A DNA stretch of 57,516 nt from Sphingobacterium sp. CZ-UAM (GCF_002000245.1 NZ_MTCM01000012.1:1-57516); one strand, 5' to 3'; positions 15,455 through 23,045 are shown, counted from the first letter of the stretch. The notes: generated by a model from the sequence alone, not told the origin. Made by a program: numbers and translations.

Positions 15455-17989
15455 CTAACGCAACAATGATACAATAATAGCTGCCAAAGAGGCAATACCT
15501 GTTCCCAATCCAACCCAACCTTGCGCACTCATACGTTCTCTTGGCGCACGCTTGGGAACAACAATCTCCGCCCCTGGTTTCACATCAGGATATCCTCCGG
15601 ACTTACCTTTTACAGCTCCGTTGGCATATTGAACAAAAACACGTTTTTTCAATGCATTATCCGTAAAACCACCGGCTTGGTTGATATAATATTTCAGGTT
15701 TTTACCCTTTACATAAACAACATTATTCGGATTCAAAACCTCACCTACCACCTTCACCGTTTCCAGTTCTTTTGGTACGGTGATCATATCACCATCCAAA
15801 ACCAATAAGTCGCCTTTTTCGTAAGGTTTCGCTAAAATCTTATTCAATTCAATACCGACCAAGTCGCTGGGTTCAACCTCCTCAGCTGACATGCCTTGCT
15901 GCGACACCTTAGCCAAAGCGGTATTTTTAGCTTTGGAGTTGTCAGCGCTTTCCTCATCGGGCTCCTTGTCTGTATTTTTCTTTCTATTATTACCTTCTTC
16001 GTCCAAGCTATCTTGTTCCATTTCTTTTTTTAGACGCTCTTTCTCCTTTTTCTCCGCCGCTTTCAATTTAGATATCCCCGTACGCCTTAAAGAGGCACCT
16101 TCGGTATAAGCATAACTGGTCAATCCGCCTGCGCGCTTGACGATATCTGAAATACGTTCGTCCTCGCGCGAAATCGTGTAAACACCCGGATATAAAACTT
16201 CCCCTTCGATGGTCACCTGGCGTTGTGTACGGAAACCGGCATCGCCTAATACAGAAATCACATCATAGGGCTGTAAAGCGATGCTTGGATCAGTCAGGAT
16301 ACCATCTTTGATATCCACTAAAATGGTCTGCGAAGAACTGTGATCACCCGCATTGCGCTGTTTAAGTCTTCGGGCAATCTCCACACGTGCATTTTTTGCT
16401 GCTTCGGTCAGCCCGCCAGCTTTTTGAATTACATCCCCCAGCGTGGCATTGCTGGCGAAAGGCAGATCCCCCGGAAAACGGACCTCACCCTGAACAGTAA
16501 ATTTATATTCATCGCGCAGATCAAAAATAGAGGCGATTTCAATTTTATCTTCGCGCTTTAACGGAATATCAGCAGCTGTTCCTGCCAATACCTCGCGTAC
16601 ATTAAAATTAATCAGCTCGGCAGTATTATCGCTCTGCAGGCGGTTGATAATACCGCGTTCTAAAAAGGCATCTTCACGTACACCATCGGCCATTTCAAGA
16701 ACTTGTTTCAATGTCAATCCGGGTTCAAGCCCAAAAATACCCGGGCGGAATACTGCCCCCAGTACAGTAACCCGATTGGCATAACGCTCTAATATCGGTT
16801 CGACAATATATTGATCACCGCCCTTTGGCGTATAATTTGCGAATTGATCAGAATATACATCCTGCACACTGCGCTCACGTCCTGTTGTTTGCAATACTTT
16901 AATCTTCGACGTGTAGGCATTCTCCGTGAAGTCGCCTGCATACCGCAAGATATCGGCTAATGACTCGCCAGCGACGGTCTCAAAAATAGCAGGTCGTTTT
17001 ACTTCACCTTCAAACTGTACCCGCGCTCCATAGACAGGAATATGGATAATATCTTGATCCTGTAAACGGATATTGCCCTGTTGTATCCCATTCGCCAAAA
17101 AATCATAGACGTCAATCGTACTAACGACGCGGTTGGCACGAATCACCTGGATCTGACGGTAAGTACCATTTTTATTGGGACCGCCGGAAGCGTAAAGTGC
17201 ATTAAATACCGTGGCTAAAGACGGTAGGCTATAGGTTCCTGGTTTTGTCACAGCACCGGTCAAAGTAACCCGGATGGTCCGGATGTTACCGATGGTAACA
17301 CTGACATTGGTTCTTCCCGAACGGATTGCCGGGTAAGTGCCGCTCAAGCGTTGTTCGATCTTGCTTTTTGCGGCAGCAATGGATAAGCCCGCCACATTAA
17401 TCTGACCCACATATTCCACCTTGATCATTCCATCTGGGCTGACAGGCAGTTGATAAGACGCTTCATTGTCACCGGTGATATCCAACAAGATCTCATCATC
17501 CGGGCCAATGATATAGGAGCTTGGCGTTGCCATCCGAAGGTTGGGTTCAAACGTGATGCTATTATTTTTAAAGAGGTCCGAACCAAATATTTTCAACTTC
17601 CCGTCATCTTGCTGAAGAGAATCGGGATTAGCGTTCCGTTTATTACTTAAGGAATCTGTATTGTTTGCCCCACCTACCTGACGGCCCGATGTCCGACGGC
17701 CGTTGCTCGTGGTATTCGGATTGCCCTGCGACTGATCGGGTTGTTGCTTTTTACGTTTAATTCTCGCCAAACGCTCTTTTAGTTTTTGGACTTCAACAGC
17801 AGATACTCCCTGAGCACGGGCAAAGCCATCCAATTGGCTTTCGTCATAACCCATTAGGGCAGCCTGTTTTACATATTGCTCGATTTGAGCATCTGTCAGA
17901 TTATCTACCTTGATATTGGCTGGATTGGTCTGTGCGCATACGGTGCCCACAAATCCGATCATACAAAACCATAAAACTATTTTTTTCAT
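15455..17989 (-). CDS. Polysaccharide export outer-membrane protein (Wza-like, multi-SLBB)
   Basis: Started at the ATG at 17989, the protein has 844 residues with an N-terminal signal peptide ending near VCAQ. An upstream ATG at 18013 would place an extra polar stretch before it and overlap the likely -7 box. It contains the poly-export domain (YIIGPDDEILLDITGD) and then a series of SLBB repeats, recognisable by phrases such as VTLTGAVTKPGTY, FEGEVKRPA, VLGAVFRPG, FTVQGEVRFPG and VTIEGEVLYPG. A very charged insertion of about 60 residues (EKKEKERLKKEMEQDSLDEE onward) splits the last repeats. The C-terminus ends in one membrane segment. It forms the outer-membrane exit for the polymer. Sampled G+C is high here (35 of 60 at 16441-16500). 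Confidence 0.9.
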   Translation of the reverse strand: MKKIVLWFCMIGFVGTVCAQTNPANIKVDNLTDAQIEQYVKQAALMGYDESQLDGFARAQGVSAVEVQKLKERLARIKRKKQQPDQSQGNPNTTSNGRRTSGRQVGGANNTDSLSNKRNANPDSLQQDDGKLKIFGSDLFKNNSITFEPNLRMATPSSYIIGPDDEILLDITGDNEASYQLPVSPDGMIKVEYVGQINVAGLSIAAAKSKIEQRLSGTYPAIRSGRTNVSVTIGNIRTIRVTLTGAVTKPGTYSLPSLATVFNALYASGGPNKNGTYRQIQVIRANRVVSTIDVYDFLANGIQQGNIRLQDQDIIHIPVYGARVQFEGEVKRPAIFETVAGESLADILRYAGDFTENAYTSKIKVLQTTGRERSVQDVYSDQFANYTPKGGDQYIVEPILERYANRVTVLGAVFRPGIFGLEPGLTLKQVLEMADGVREDAFLERGIINRLQSDNTAELINFNVREVLAGTAADIPLKREDKIEIASIFDLRDEYKFTVQGEVRFPGDLPFASNATLGDVIQKAGGLTEAAKNARVEIARRLKQRNAGDHSSSQTILVDIKDGILTDPSIALQPYDVISVLGDAGFRTQRQVTIEGEVLYPGVYTISREDERISDIVKRAGGLTSYAYTEGASLRRTGISKLKAAEKKEKERLKKEMEQDSLDEEGNNRKKNTDKEPDEESADNSKAKNTALAKVSQQGMSAEEVEPSDLVGIELNKILAKPYEKGDLLVLDGDMITVPKELETVKVVGEVLNPNNVVYVKGKNLKYYINQAGGFTDNALKKRVFVQYANGAVKGKSGGYPDVKPGAEIVVPKRAPRERMSAQGWVGLGTGIASLAAIIVSLLR

Positions 17990-18010
17990 TCGATATATTG
18001 GCATTTGCCG

Positions 18011-18018
18011 CAAAATTA
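18011..18018 (-). promoter_or_regulatory. Possible -7 box for the polysaccharide operon
   Basis: On the minus strand this reads TAATTTTG, a match to the Bacteroidota TAnnTTTG element, 22 bp before the chosen start at 17989. No clear TTG -33 box is found at the expected distance, so the promoter is only partly supported. The region 17990-18288 has no gene. Confidence 0.45.
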
Positions 18019-18050
18019 GTAAAACTATTTAATTAAACCGTTTAAAAAAT

Positions 18051-18129
18051 TTACGCAGAAAGCTACATGACGACAGAAAGTCCATTTTTATTCTCGCTTA
18101 ATGCTGCGCTGTTCAGCTTTCTAACGTAA
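18051..18129. repeat. Separated inverted repeat in the divergent intergenic region
   Basis: TTACGCAGAAAGCT at 18051-18064 pairs with AGCTTTCTAACGTAA at 18115-18129, apart from one short internal mismatch. The arms enclose about 50 bp. It lies in the 299-bp gap between the divergent Wza-like and DUF5106/thioredoxin genes. It may be a structured leader, a regulator-binding site or a terminator for read-through. No function can be assigned. Confidence 0.45.
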
Positions 18130-18288
18130 ATAGGATCCCATCTGCTACGACCTGTTCCCCAGGAAATCAGTCACATCAATTCAAAGGGCTGATAAGTTAA
18201 GTAAACCAGCTTGGCACAATAATGCCGGGATTGTATCAAGGGAATCCTGAAAGTTTTATTAACTTAGCGACATTAAGCATAAATTAGA

Positions 18289-19200
18289 ATGAAAAGTTCA
18301 ACTCTTGGTTTTTGGTTGTCGATAGGCATAATCGTAGGTCTACTGTGGGCCTGCGATGGAAATAATAAATCAAAAAAAGAAAGTAACGAAACAATCCCGC
18401 AAAAGGCGAGCTCGATAAGTGCTGCAGATAGCAGTTTGTTACATTTCTGGGATAAATTCGATATGAACGACAGCACTCAGGTGAAGAATCCCGACAAAGG
18501 TGAGCAGCAACTCGCTGACTTTCTCGGGCTATTATCAAAAACTCCGGATTCTGCCACAAGGGACAAGGCTGTAGACCTGATGTTGGATAAAGCCAAATCC
18601 AATAGGACCAGTTTCGACCACTTTGTTAAATTATACGAACGTTATCTTTATGATGGCAATTCGCCGATGCGAAATGATATCCTCTACGAGTCTGTGCTTC
18701 GCTATATGATCAAAACGGATCTACTATCGGATCTGGAGAAAGAGGCTTATCGGCCGGTCTACAAATTGGTCTTGCGCAATAAAGTAGGTCAACCCGCGGA
18801 GGATTTTAGCTATGAACTTGCCAATGGAAGCAAACAAAAGCTATCAGAGGTCAAAGCCAAGTTTACCTTATTGATTTTTTACGATCCTGACTGCTCGCAT
18901 TGTAAAGAGACCATCCATCAGCTCCGTGATACCCCCCAATTGGTACAGGCATTTTCGGAATTACAACTGCAGATCGTAGCCATCGATCCCTGGGGAGACC
19001 GCAGCAAATGGAAAAATTATATGTCCGAGATGTCCGAAAAATGGATCAATGGCTTTGATAGCGACAGCAAGATCCTATCTTTCAACTTGTATGACCTCAA
19101 GGCATCACCAACGATATACCTCTTGGATGAAAACAAAAAGGTGCTATTGAAAGATGCGTATTTACAACAAGTGATTCAATATTTCGTGCAACCCAATTAA
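18289..19200 (+). CDS. DUF5106-type thioredoxin-fold lipoprotein
   Basis: A 303-residue lipoprotein with lipobox LLWAC (Cys22) and a low-complexity linker. It has a helical region resembling the DUF5106 domain of Bacteroidota (about residues 45-165), then a TlpA/AhpC-like thioredoxin domain starting KVGQPAEDF. The redox motif is C202-S-H-C205 and the cis-proline loop appears as KASPTIYLLDENKKV. It should be anchored to a membrane facing the periplasm and reduce, oxidise or isomerise disulfides. It is 6 bp upstream of the S26-like peptidase and begins the plus-strand cassette. That suggests a part in maturation of a secreted Cys-containing partner, which is inference. The DUF5106 name is from memory of the family and not from a search. 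Confidence 0.8.
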   Translation: MKSSTLGFWLSIGIIVGLLWACDGNNKSKKESNETIPQKASSISAADSSLLHFWDKFDMNDSTQVKNPDKGEQQLADFLGLLSKTPDSATRDKAVDLMLDKAKSNRTSFDHFVKLYERYLYDGNSPMRNDILYESVLRYMIKTDLLSDLEKEAYRPVYKLVLRNKVGQPAEDFSYELANGSKQKLSEVKAKFTLLIFYDPDCSHCKETIHQLRDTPQLVQAFSELQLQIVAIDPWGDRSKWKNYMSEMSEKWINGFDSDSKILSFNLYDLKASPTIYLLDENKKVLLKDAYLQQVIQYFVQPN

Positions 19201-19206
19201 TACACT

Positions 19207-19677
19207 ATGGCCGAACATTCGGAAGACAATAAATCACGCATTATCTCCAATGATCTTTATTTTGCCGAAGTACAACGTATGCTGGACGAGGGTAAAGAAG
19301 TTCGTATCCGTATCAAAGGTGGAAGCATGCGCCCATTTATTGAAGACGGTGACAGCGTTTTATTACAGGCTTATCGCGGTGAACCGTTGCCATTGGGCAG
19401 TAATATATTAGCCCGGCATGAAGGAAAATATGTTTTTCATCGTTATGTGGGGAGAAAGAATGCACAGATCGTGCTGGCCGGAGATGGCAATCTTGTTCTA
19501 CGGGAGTGTATCAATAACAGCGACATTATTGCGGTTGCTTCGGTCCATTTTCCCAAAAACTCAGCGCTGGAAATTAATTTAAATCACAGCTGGGCAAGAT
19601 TACGCGGCTTGGGATGGTACCACATCCGTCTTTTACGCCGGATTATGGCTAAACTAAAACGCCTAATAACGGCTTAG
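19207..19677 (+). CDS. Soluble S24/S26-family serine peptidase-like protein
   Basis: The 156-residue product carries the S26 box GGSMRPF with Ser40, then FHRYVG with His78 and AGDGN with Asp93. This Ser-His-Asp pattern follows the archaeal/eukaryotic SEC11 and SipW branch; there is no Lys at the place expected for bacterial LepB. Unlike those enzymes it has no N-terminal membrane helix, although the basic C-terminal tail (residues 138-156) could be amphipathic. It may cut or bind a leader peptide in the cytoplasm. Such small S24/S26 proteins are found beside PqqD and HPr-kinase-like genes in RiPP-type loci of Bacteroidota, which matches its neighbours here. Peptidase activity is not proven. 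Confidence 0.72.
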   Translation: MAEHSEDNKSRIISNDLYFAEVQRMLDEGKEVRIRIKGGSMRPFIEDGDSVLLQAYRGEPLPLGSNILARHEGKYVFHRYVGRKNAQIVLAGDGNLVLRECINNSDIIAVASVHFPKNSALEINLNHSWARLRGLGWYHIRLLRRIMAKLKRLITA

Positions 19678-19725
19678 AGCAGATCAAATAGCGAAAATTG
19701 CGTGTCGCAACAGGAAATAGAAAGC

Positions 19726-19782
19726 ATGAGAAAATATTTATTAATTTTGATTTTATTTATTCTATTTAGTTCTATTCAATAA
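19726..19782 (+). CDS. Candidate mini-ORF, 18-residue hydrophobic peptide
   Basis: ATG at 19726 to TAA at 19782 encodes MRKYLLILILFILFSSIQ, a short basic head followed by a hydrophobic stretch. It lies in the 229-bp gap between the S26-like and PqqD-like genes. It looks like a truncated signal or membrane peptide. AT-rich DNA readily yields such sequences by chance, so confidence is low. No Shine-Dalgarno sequence is obvious. Confidence 0.2.
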   Translation: MRKYLLILILFILFSSIQ

Positions 19783-19791
19783 AGTACCCAA

Positions 19792-19887
19792 ATGCATAGC
19801 GATCATTTGGCTATTCAATTAGGACTATTAAAAACAGCTAATCAACATATGAAATATCCATGTGGGGAAAACACCAAACTGGTATGA
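19792..19887 (+). CDS. Candidate mini-ORF, 31 residues, possible peptide substrate
   Basis: ATG at 19792 to TGA at 19887 encodes a 31-residue peptide starting MHSDHLAIQLGLLKTANQ and ending PCGENTKLV, with a single Cys. It occupies the position where a precursor gene would be expected, directly before the PqqD-like gene. A helical first half and a polar Cys- and Gly-containing second half are compatible with a leader plus core, but no known core signature is recognisable. It may equally be a chance reading frame. Confidence 0.28.
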   Translation: MHSDHLAIQLGLLKTANQHMKYPCGENTKLV

Positions 19888-19940
19888 AAACAGGAGGATA
19901 TCGCATATGGCCATTAAAAAAACAAATAATTCACATATGA
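19884..19940 (+). CDS. Candidate mini-ORF, 18 residues, overlapping the PqqD start
   Basis: ATG at 19884 to TGA at 19940 encodes MKTGGYRIWPLKKQIIHI. Its stop codon overlaps an internal in-frame ATG of the PqqD gene (19937-19939) as ATGA, a layout typical of translational coupling. It also overlaps the last codons of the 31-residue mini-ORF. The frame contains the Shine-Dalgarno sequence of the PqqD gene, which explains its Gly-Gly pair and argues that the peptide may be incidental. Confidence 0.2.
   Translation: MKTGGYRIWPLKKQIIHI
19892..19897 (+). promoter_or_regulatory. Strong Shine-Dalgarno sequence for the PqqD-like gene
   Basis: AGGAGG stands nine bases before the ATG at 19907. A full Shine-Dalgarno match is unusual in this window, where most starts have none. 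It selects 19907 over the GTG at 19862 and the ATG at 19937 as the start of the PqqD-like protein, and suggests high or tuned translation of this gene. Confidence 0.65.
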
Positions 19941-20206
19941 AATTAAGATCGGATTTAGTATTGAGAACAATTGGTTCAGATCATTTAATTGTTGACCCTA
20001 GTCAGGATATGGTTGATTTATCAACTGTATACACATTAAATAGCTCAGCAGCATGGTTATGGGAACAATTGAAAGGCAAGGAGTTTGACATGACAACAAT
20101 CGTTGGGCTACTCTGTGACAACTATGAGGTGGACGAGCAACAGGCGCAATCCGATGCGAAAGTTTTACTTGCGGATTTTGAGAAACAAGGACTATTGGAA
20201 AAATAA
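19907..20206 (+). CDS. PqqD-like peptide-binding protein (RRE fold)
   Basis: The 99-residue product has the PqqD/RiPP recognition element layout. An N-terminal beta region reads LRTIGSDHLIVDPSQDMVDL, the TVYTLNSSAAWLWEQLKG motif is the family hallmark (LN, then a hydrophobic, then W), and a C-terminal helical part ends LADFEKQGLLEK. Such proteins hold the leader of a peptide and present it to modifying enzymes. It is followed after 20 bp by the ABC transporter. No fused maturase domain is present and none is encoded nearby. Its likely partner is one of the mini-ORF products or an unlinked peptide. Confidence 0.85.
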   Translation: MAIKKTNNSHMKLRSDLVLRTIGSDHLIVDPSQDMVDLSTVYTLNSSAAWLWEQLKGKEFDMTTIVGLLCDNYEVDEQQAQSDAKVLLADFEKQGLLEK

Positions 20207-20226
20207 CGCTTCCACTGATCATCTGA

Positions 20227-21855
20227 ATGAACAACAACAGCCTGAAACAACATGCGCGCTGGGCCTGGTCCATCAGCGATGGCTACCGCGGCAGATTACT
20301 TCTCTACTTTGTATTGGAACTGATCTGTATCGGTCTTTCGCTGATTTTTGTATACCTATCCAAAAAAGCAGTTGATGTAGCGACTTCCCCAGGAGAGCTG
20401 CCACTCAAATGGCTGTTGATCGGCATTATTGGAAGTATCAGCTTAAATGTGGCGATCAAAGGCTACTCAGGCCGTTTACTGGAGCGCATCAAATTGATGC
20501 TTACGCTCCAGTTGCAACGGAGCATGCTGGATGCACAGATGCTGTCGGTATGGAAGCTGATCAAAAACTGGCATACCGGTGATATACAAATACGGATCCA
20601 GACGGACTGCGAGGAGGTGGCCAACACCATTGCCAGCACCGTGATTTCCTTTGTATTGACGATTATCCAGTTACTGGCCTCCGTTGGGTTTCTATGGTAT
20701 ATGGATCCAATGCTCGCCCTGATGATCCTCGCCATCTCCCCTTTGTTTGTCTTTTCAAAGTTATACTTCCGCCGGATGCGCAAACTCAGCAAAGAGGTCA
20801 AAGAAGAGGAGAGCAATTTTTCAAAAGTGCTCCAGGAAAATCTGCGTTTCCGCCTGCTTATCCGGGCAATGGGCATTTTCCCAAAAAGACGGGCCAAATT
20901 AACCGAAAGCCAACAACAGCTTTTCTTGCTGAAAATGCGTCAGATCAATTTTTCAACCTATACACAGGGTGCCATGAAAGTGGCCATGAATGCCGGTTAT
21001 CTGGTTGCGTTCATTTGGGGGGTCTATCGCCTACAATCGGGACAGATTACTTTTGGAACGATGACGGCCTTTTTGCAATTGGTCGCCCGGATCCAGACGC
21101 CCATTCTTGCGCTGATTGCCTATATCCCGGGTTTCGTCCGCTTTCGGGTATCTGCAGACCGACTACTGGAACTGCAGGAAGGTGAAATTGAGCCTCAGGT
21201 AAAGCAGGAACGCCTGAACAGTACAAAAGAACTGCGGATCACTGACCTCTCCTTTCGCTATGAAGATAAATGGGTGCTGCAACAGTTAAATCTTTCGCTG
21301 AAAGCAGGTGAACCAACCGCAATTATCGGCCCCAGCGGTAAAGGAAAGACCACCTTGATCCGGCTGTTATTATCGCTGCTTAAAGCTGAAAAAGGTACGA
21401 TCACATTGGTAGATTCGACCGGCGAAAGATTTTTGGAGGCAAAACACCGCATCAATTTTGCCTATATCCCGCAGGGCAATTCGTTGTTTAGCGGCACCAT
21501 CCGGGAGAATCTTATGCTCCATGTCAAAGAAGATGGCCCGCTCGATATCCATAAAGCGCTTTGGCTGGCCTGTGCAGAATTTGTATTTGACTTTCCCGAT
21601 GGCGTGGATACTTTAGTGGGAGAATCCGGCATGGGGCTATCGGAGGGGCAGGCCCAACGTATCGCTATTGCCCGTGCACTGATGCACGATGGCGATATCT
21701 GGCTCTTTGATGAGGTGACCTCGGCCCTGGACCGAACCACTTCGGATACACTGACACAACGCTTGCTCGACTATGGAAAACATAAAATATGCCTGTTTGT
21801 AACGCACGACTTACATTTGGCAGATAAATGCCAGCATCGCATTTATCTGGATTAA
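20227..21855 (+). CDS. ABC transporter, fused membrane and ATPase domains
   Basis: A 542-residue half-transporter. The N-terminal half has about six membrane helices (residues 20-290). The ATPase domain has Walker A GPSGKGKT from residue 368, a Q-loop IPQGNSLFSG, a signature LSEGQ from residue 471 in place of LSGGQ, Walker B WLFDEVTSALD with Asp at about 495, and a switch histidine in FVTHDLH. It has no N-terminal C39 peptidase domain, so leader removal would need the S26-like protein or another protease. It would work as a homodimer and most likely exports the product of the cassette. Orientation and spacing agree with one operon. Confidence 0.88.
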   Translation: MNNNSLKQHARWAWSISDGYRGRLLLYFVLELICIGLSLIFVYLSKKAVDVATSPGELPLKWLLIGIIGSISLNVAIKGYSGRLLERIKLMLTLQLQRSMLDAQMLSVWKLIKNWHTGDIQIRIQTDCEEVANTIASTVISFVLTIIQLLASVGFLWYMDPMLALMILAISPLFVFSKLYFRRMRKLSKEVKEEESNFSKVLQENLRFRLLIRAMGIFPKRRAKLTESQQQLFLLKMRQINFSTYTQGAMKVAMNAGYLVAFIWGVYRLQSGQITFGTMTAFLQLVARIQTPILALIAYIPGFVRFRVSADRLLELQEGEIEPQVKQERLNSTKELRITDLSFRYEDKWVLQQLNLSLKAGEPTAIIGPSGKGKTTLIRLLLSLLKAEKGTITLVDSTGERFLEAKHRINFAYIPQGNSLFSGTIRENLMLHVKEDGPLDIHKALWLACAEFVFDFPDGVDTLVGESGMGLSEGQAQRIAIARALMHDGDIWLFDEVTSALDRTTSDTLTQRLLDYGKHKICLFVTHDLHLADKCQHRIYLD

Positions 21856-21882
21856 AGGAATACCAATAATCATTAAACGCAA

Positions 21883-21924
21883 ATGGCTATGAAAACAAGC
21901 TGGATAGGCATTATAACATATTAA
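21883..21924 (+). CDS. Candidate mini-ORF, 13 residues, between transporter and kinase genes
   Basis: ATG at 21883 to TAA at 21924 encodes MAMKTSWIGIITY. It lies in the 124-bp gap between the ABC transporter and the kinase-like gene, a gap longer than elsewhere in this operon. The DNA around its second ATG (ATGAAAACA) repeats nine bases found at the 19884 mini-ORF. This is suggestive but short enough to be chance. Confidence 0.15.
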   Translation: MAMKTSWIGIITY

Positions 21925-21979
21925 AAGAAGAAACGAGCCGCTGTGCTCTTGAAGGAATTATTCACATAGGACCCGAATT

Positions 21980-22897
21980 ATGAATATAACGAATTTATCA
22001 GAGTCTCAAACCCGTTACCGCATCGCAGACTTAATTTTGGAGTTTAATCACCCAACAGCTATTGCATTGAATCACATCCTCAGCTCGTTTCGGGATTTTC
22101 AGATCGATCTTGTGGATGAAAAAGCGGATATTACGATCAATATTAGTCTCGAAAAGGCCCCCGTAACAGCGGATTTGGGACTGCTACGGACAGATGAGTC
22201 TATCGCTTGGGGCGATCGCTTCCGTTTTTATGAGAAGGAGGATACGTTTATTACCACCATCGTAAATGAGCGCGGAAATGGGACATGGTACCAATATAGT
22301 AACCGTAACTTTGAACTTTCTACGATTTATGTCCCGGAAAGCTCTGCCGATGAACAGAGCGCAGTCATAACCTGGATGTCGATGATGATATTTGGCCAGG
22401 CCAGTCTCTTGCATGATACCATCATGATCCACGCTTCCGTGGTCAATCACCAGGGTAACGGGATTGCCTTCTTAGGGAAAAGCGGAACCGGAAAAAGTAC
22501 CCATAGTAGGCTGTGGCTCGCAAATATTCCTAACACGGTATTGCTCAATGATGATAATCCTGCCGTCCGGATAACTGCTGAGGGCATTTTTATCTATGGC
22601 ACACCTTGGAGCGGCAAGACAGCTTGCTATAAAAATGAACGATTGCCGCTAAAAGCCTTCGTACGCTTACAACAGGCTCCAGCCAATACCTTTACCTGGC
22701 AGCCAGGACTCAAGGGCTTTATTGCTGTACTACCCAGCTGCACAGCAATCCGATGGAATAAAGATCTATTTACGGAAATGAATACAATCCTGGAAAAAAT
22801 AATTGGCGAAGTCGCTGTGGGTTATTTACAGTGTTTACCTGATGCGGCGGCGGCGCAGCTTTGTTATGATTTTATATTTGATAATACGGAAAGCTAG
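21980..22897 (+). CDS. HPr-kinase-like protein (HprK-related, P-loop kinase)
   Basis: A 305-residue protein with the HprK/P core. His151 lies in IHASVV, the P-loop GKSGTGKST is at 166-174, acidic residues are in LNDDNPAV (Asp191-Asp192), and a GTPWSGKT motif is at 207-214. The N-terminal 140 residues form a family-specific domain without recognisable motifs. Relatives sit beside PqqD-like genes in lasso-peptide and related clusters, where some phosphorylate a peptide serine, and in other loci of unknown role. It is the last gene of the cassette. The substrate is unknown; phosphorylation of a peptide or of a serine-containing carrier is inferred. Confidence 0.8.
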   Translation: MNITNLSESQTRYRIADLILEFNHPTAIALNHILSSFRDFQIDLVDEKADITINISLEKAPVTADLGLLRTDESIAWGDRFRFYEKEDTFITTIVNERGNGTWYQYSNRNFELSTIYVPESSADEQSAVITWMSMMIFGQASLLHDTIMIHASVVNHQGNGIAFLGKSGTGKSTHSRLWLANIPNTVLLNDDNPAVRITAEGIFIYGTPWSGKTACYKNERLPLKAFVRLQQAPANTFTWQPGLKGFIAVLPSCTAIRWNKDLFTEMNTILEKIIGEVAVGYLQCLPDAAAAQLCYDFIFDNTES

Positions 22898-23004
22898 CAT
22901 ACTAAGCTGTATGAGGCTGCTGATGGGGATAAACTTCATAAAGAAAGCGAGCCTTGAACTGAATAGTTGAAATCAGGTTATAGGGAACTGAGCAGAACTA
23001 AATA

Positions 23005-23045
23005 AAAACGGGAATATCCAAAAAAAGACTGGACATTCCCGTTTT
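23005..23045. terminator. Bidirectional terminator between the kinase-like and S41 protease genes
   Basis: AAAACGGGAATATCC at 23005-23019 pairs with GGACATTCCCGTTTT at 23031-23045 with one mismatch, around an 11-base loop. The T-tract on either strand and the convergent genes around it fit a bidirectional rho-independent terminator. Confidence 0.85.

Noticed and set aside
15455..17989. Polysaccharide export protein as a secretin
   Set aside because: The order poly-export domain then SLBB repeats, and the absence of a secretin signature, fit Wza-like proteins.
20103..20375. Plus-strand frame overlapping the PqqD and ABC transporter genes
   Set aside because: Different frame from both, without motif or start context; shadow of real genes.
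18289..22897. Calling the cassette a lasso-peptide cluster
   Set aside because: PqqD-like, kinase-like and exporter genes fit, but the essential B2 leader peptidase and asparagine-synthetase-like cyclase are absent from the window.
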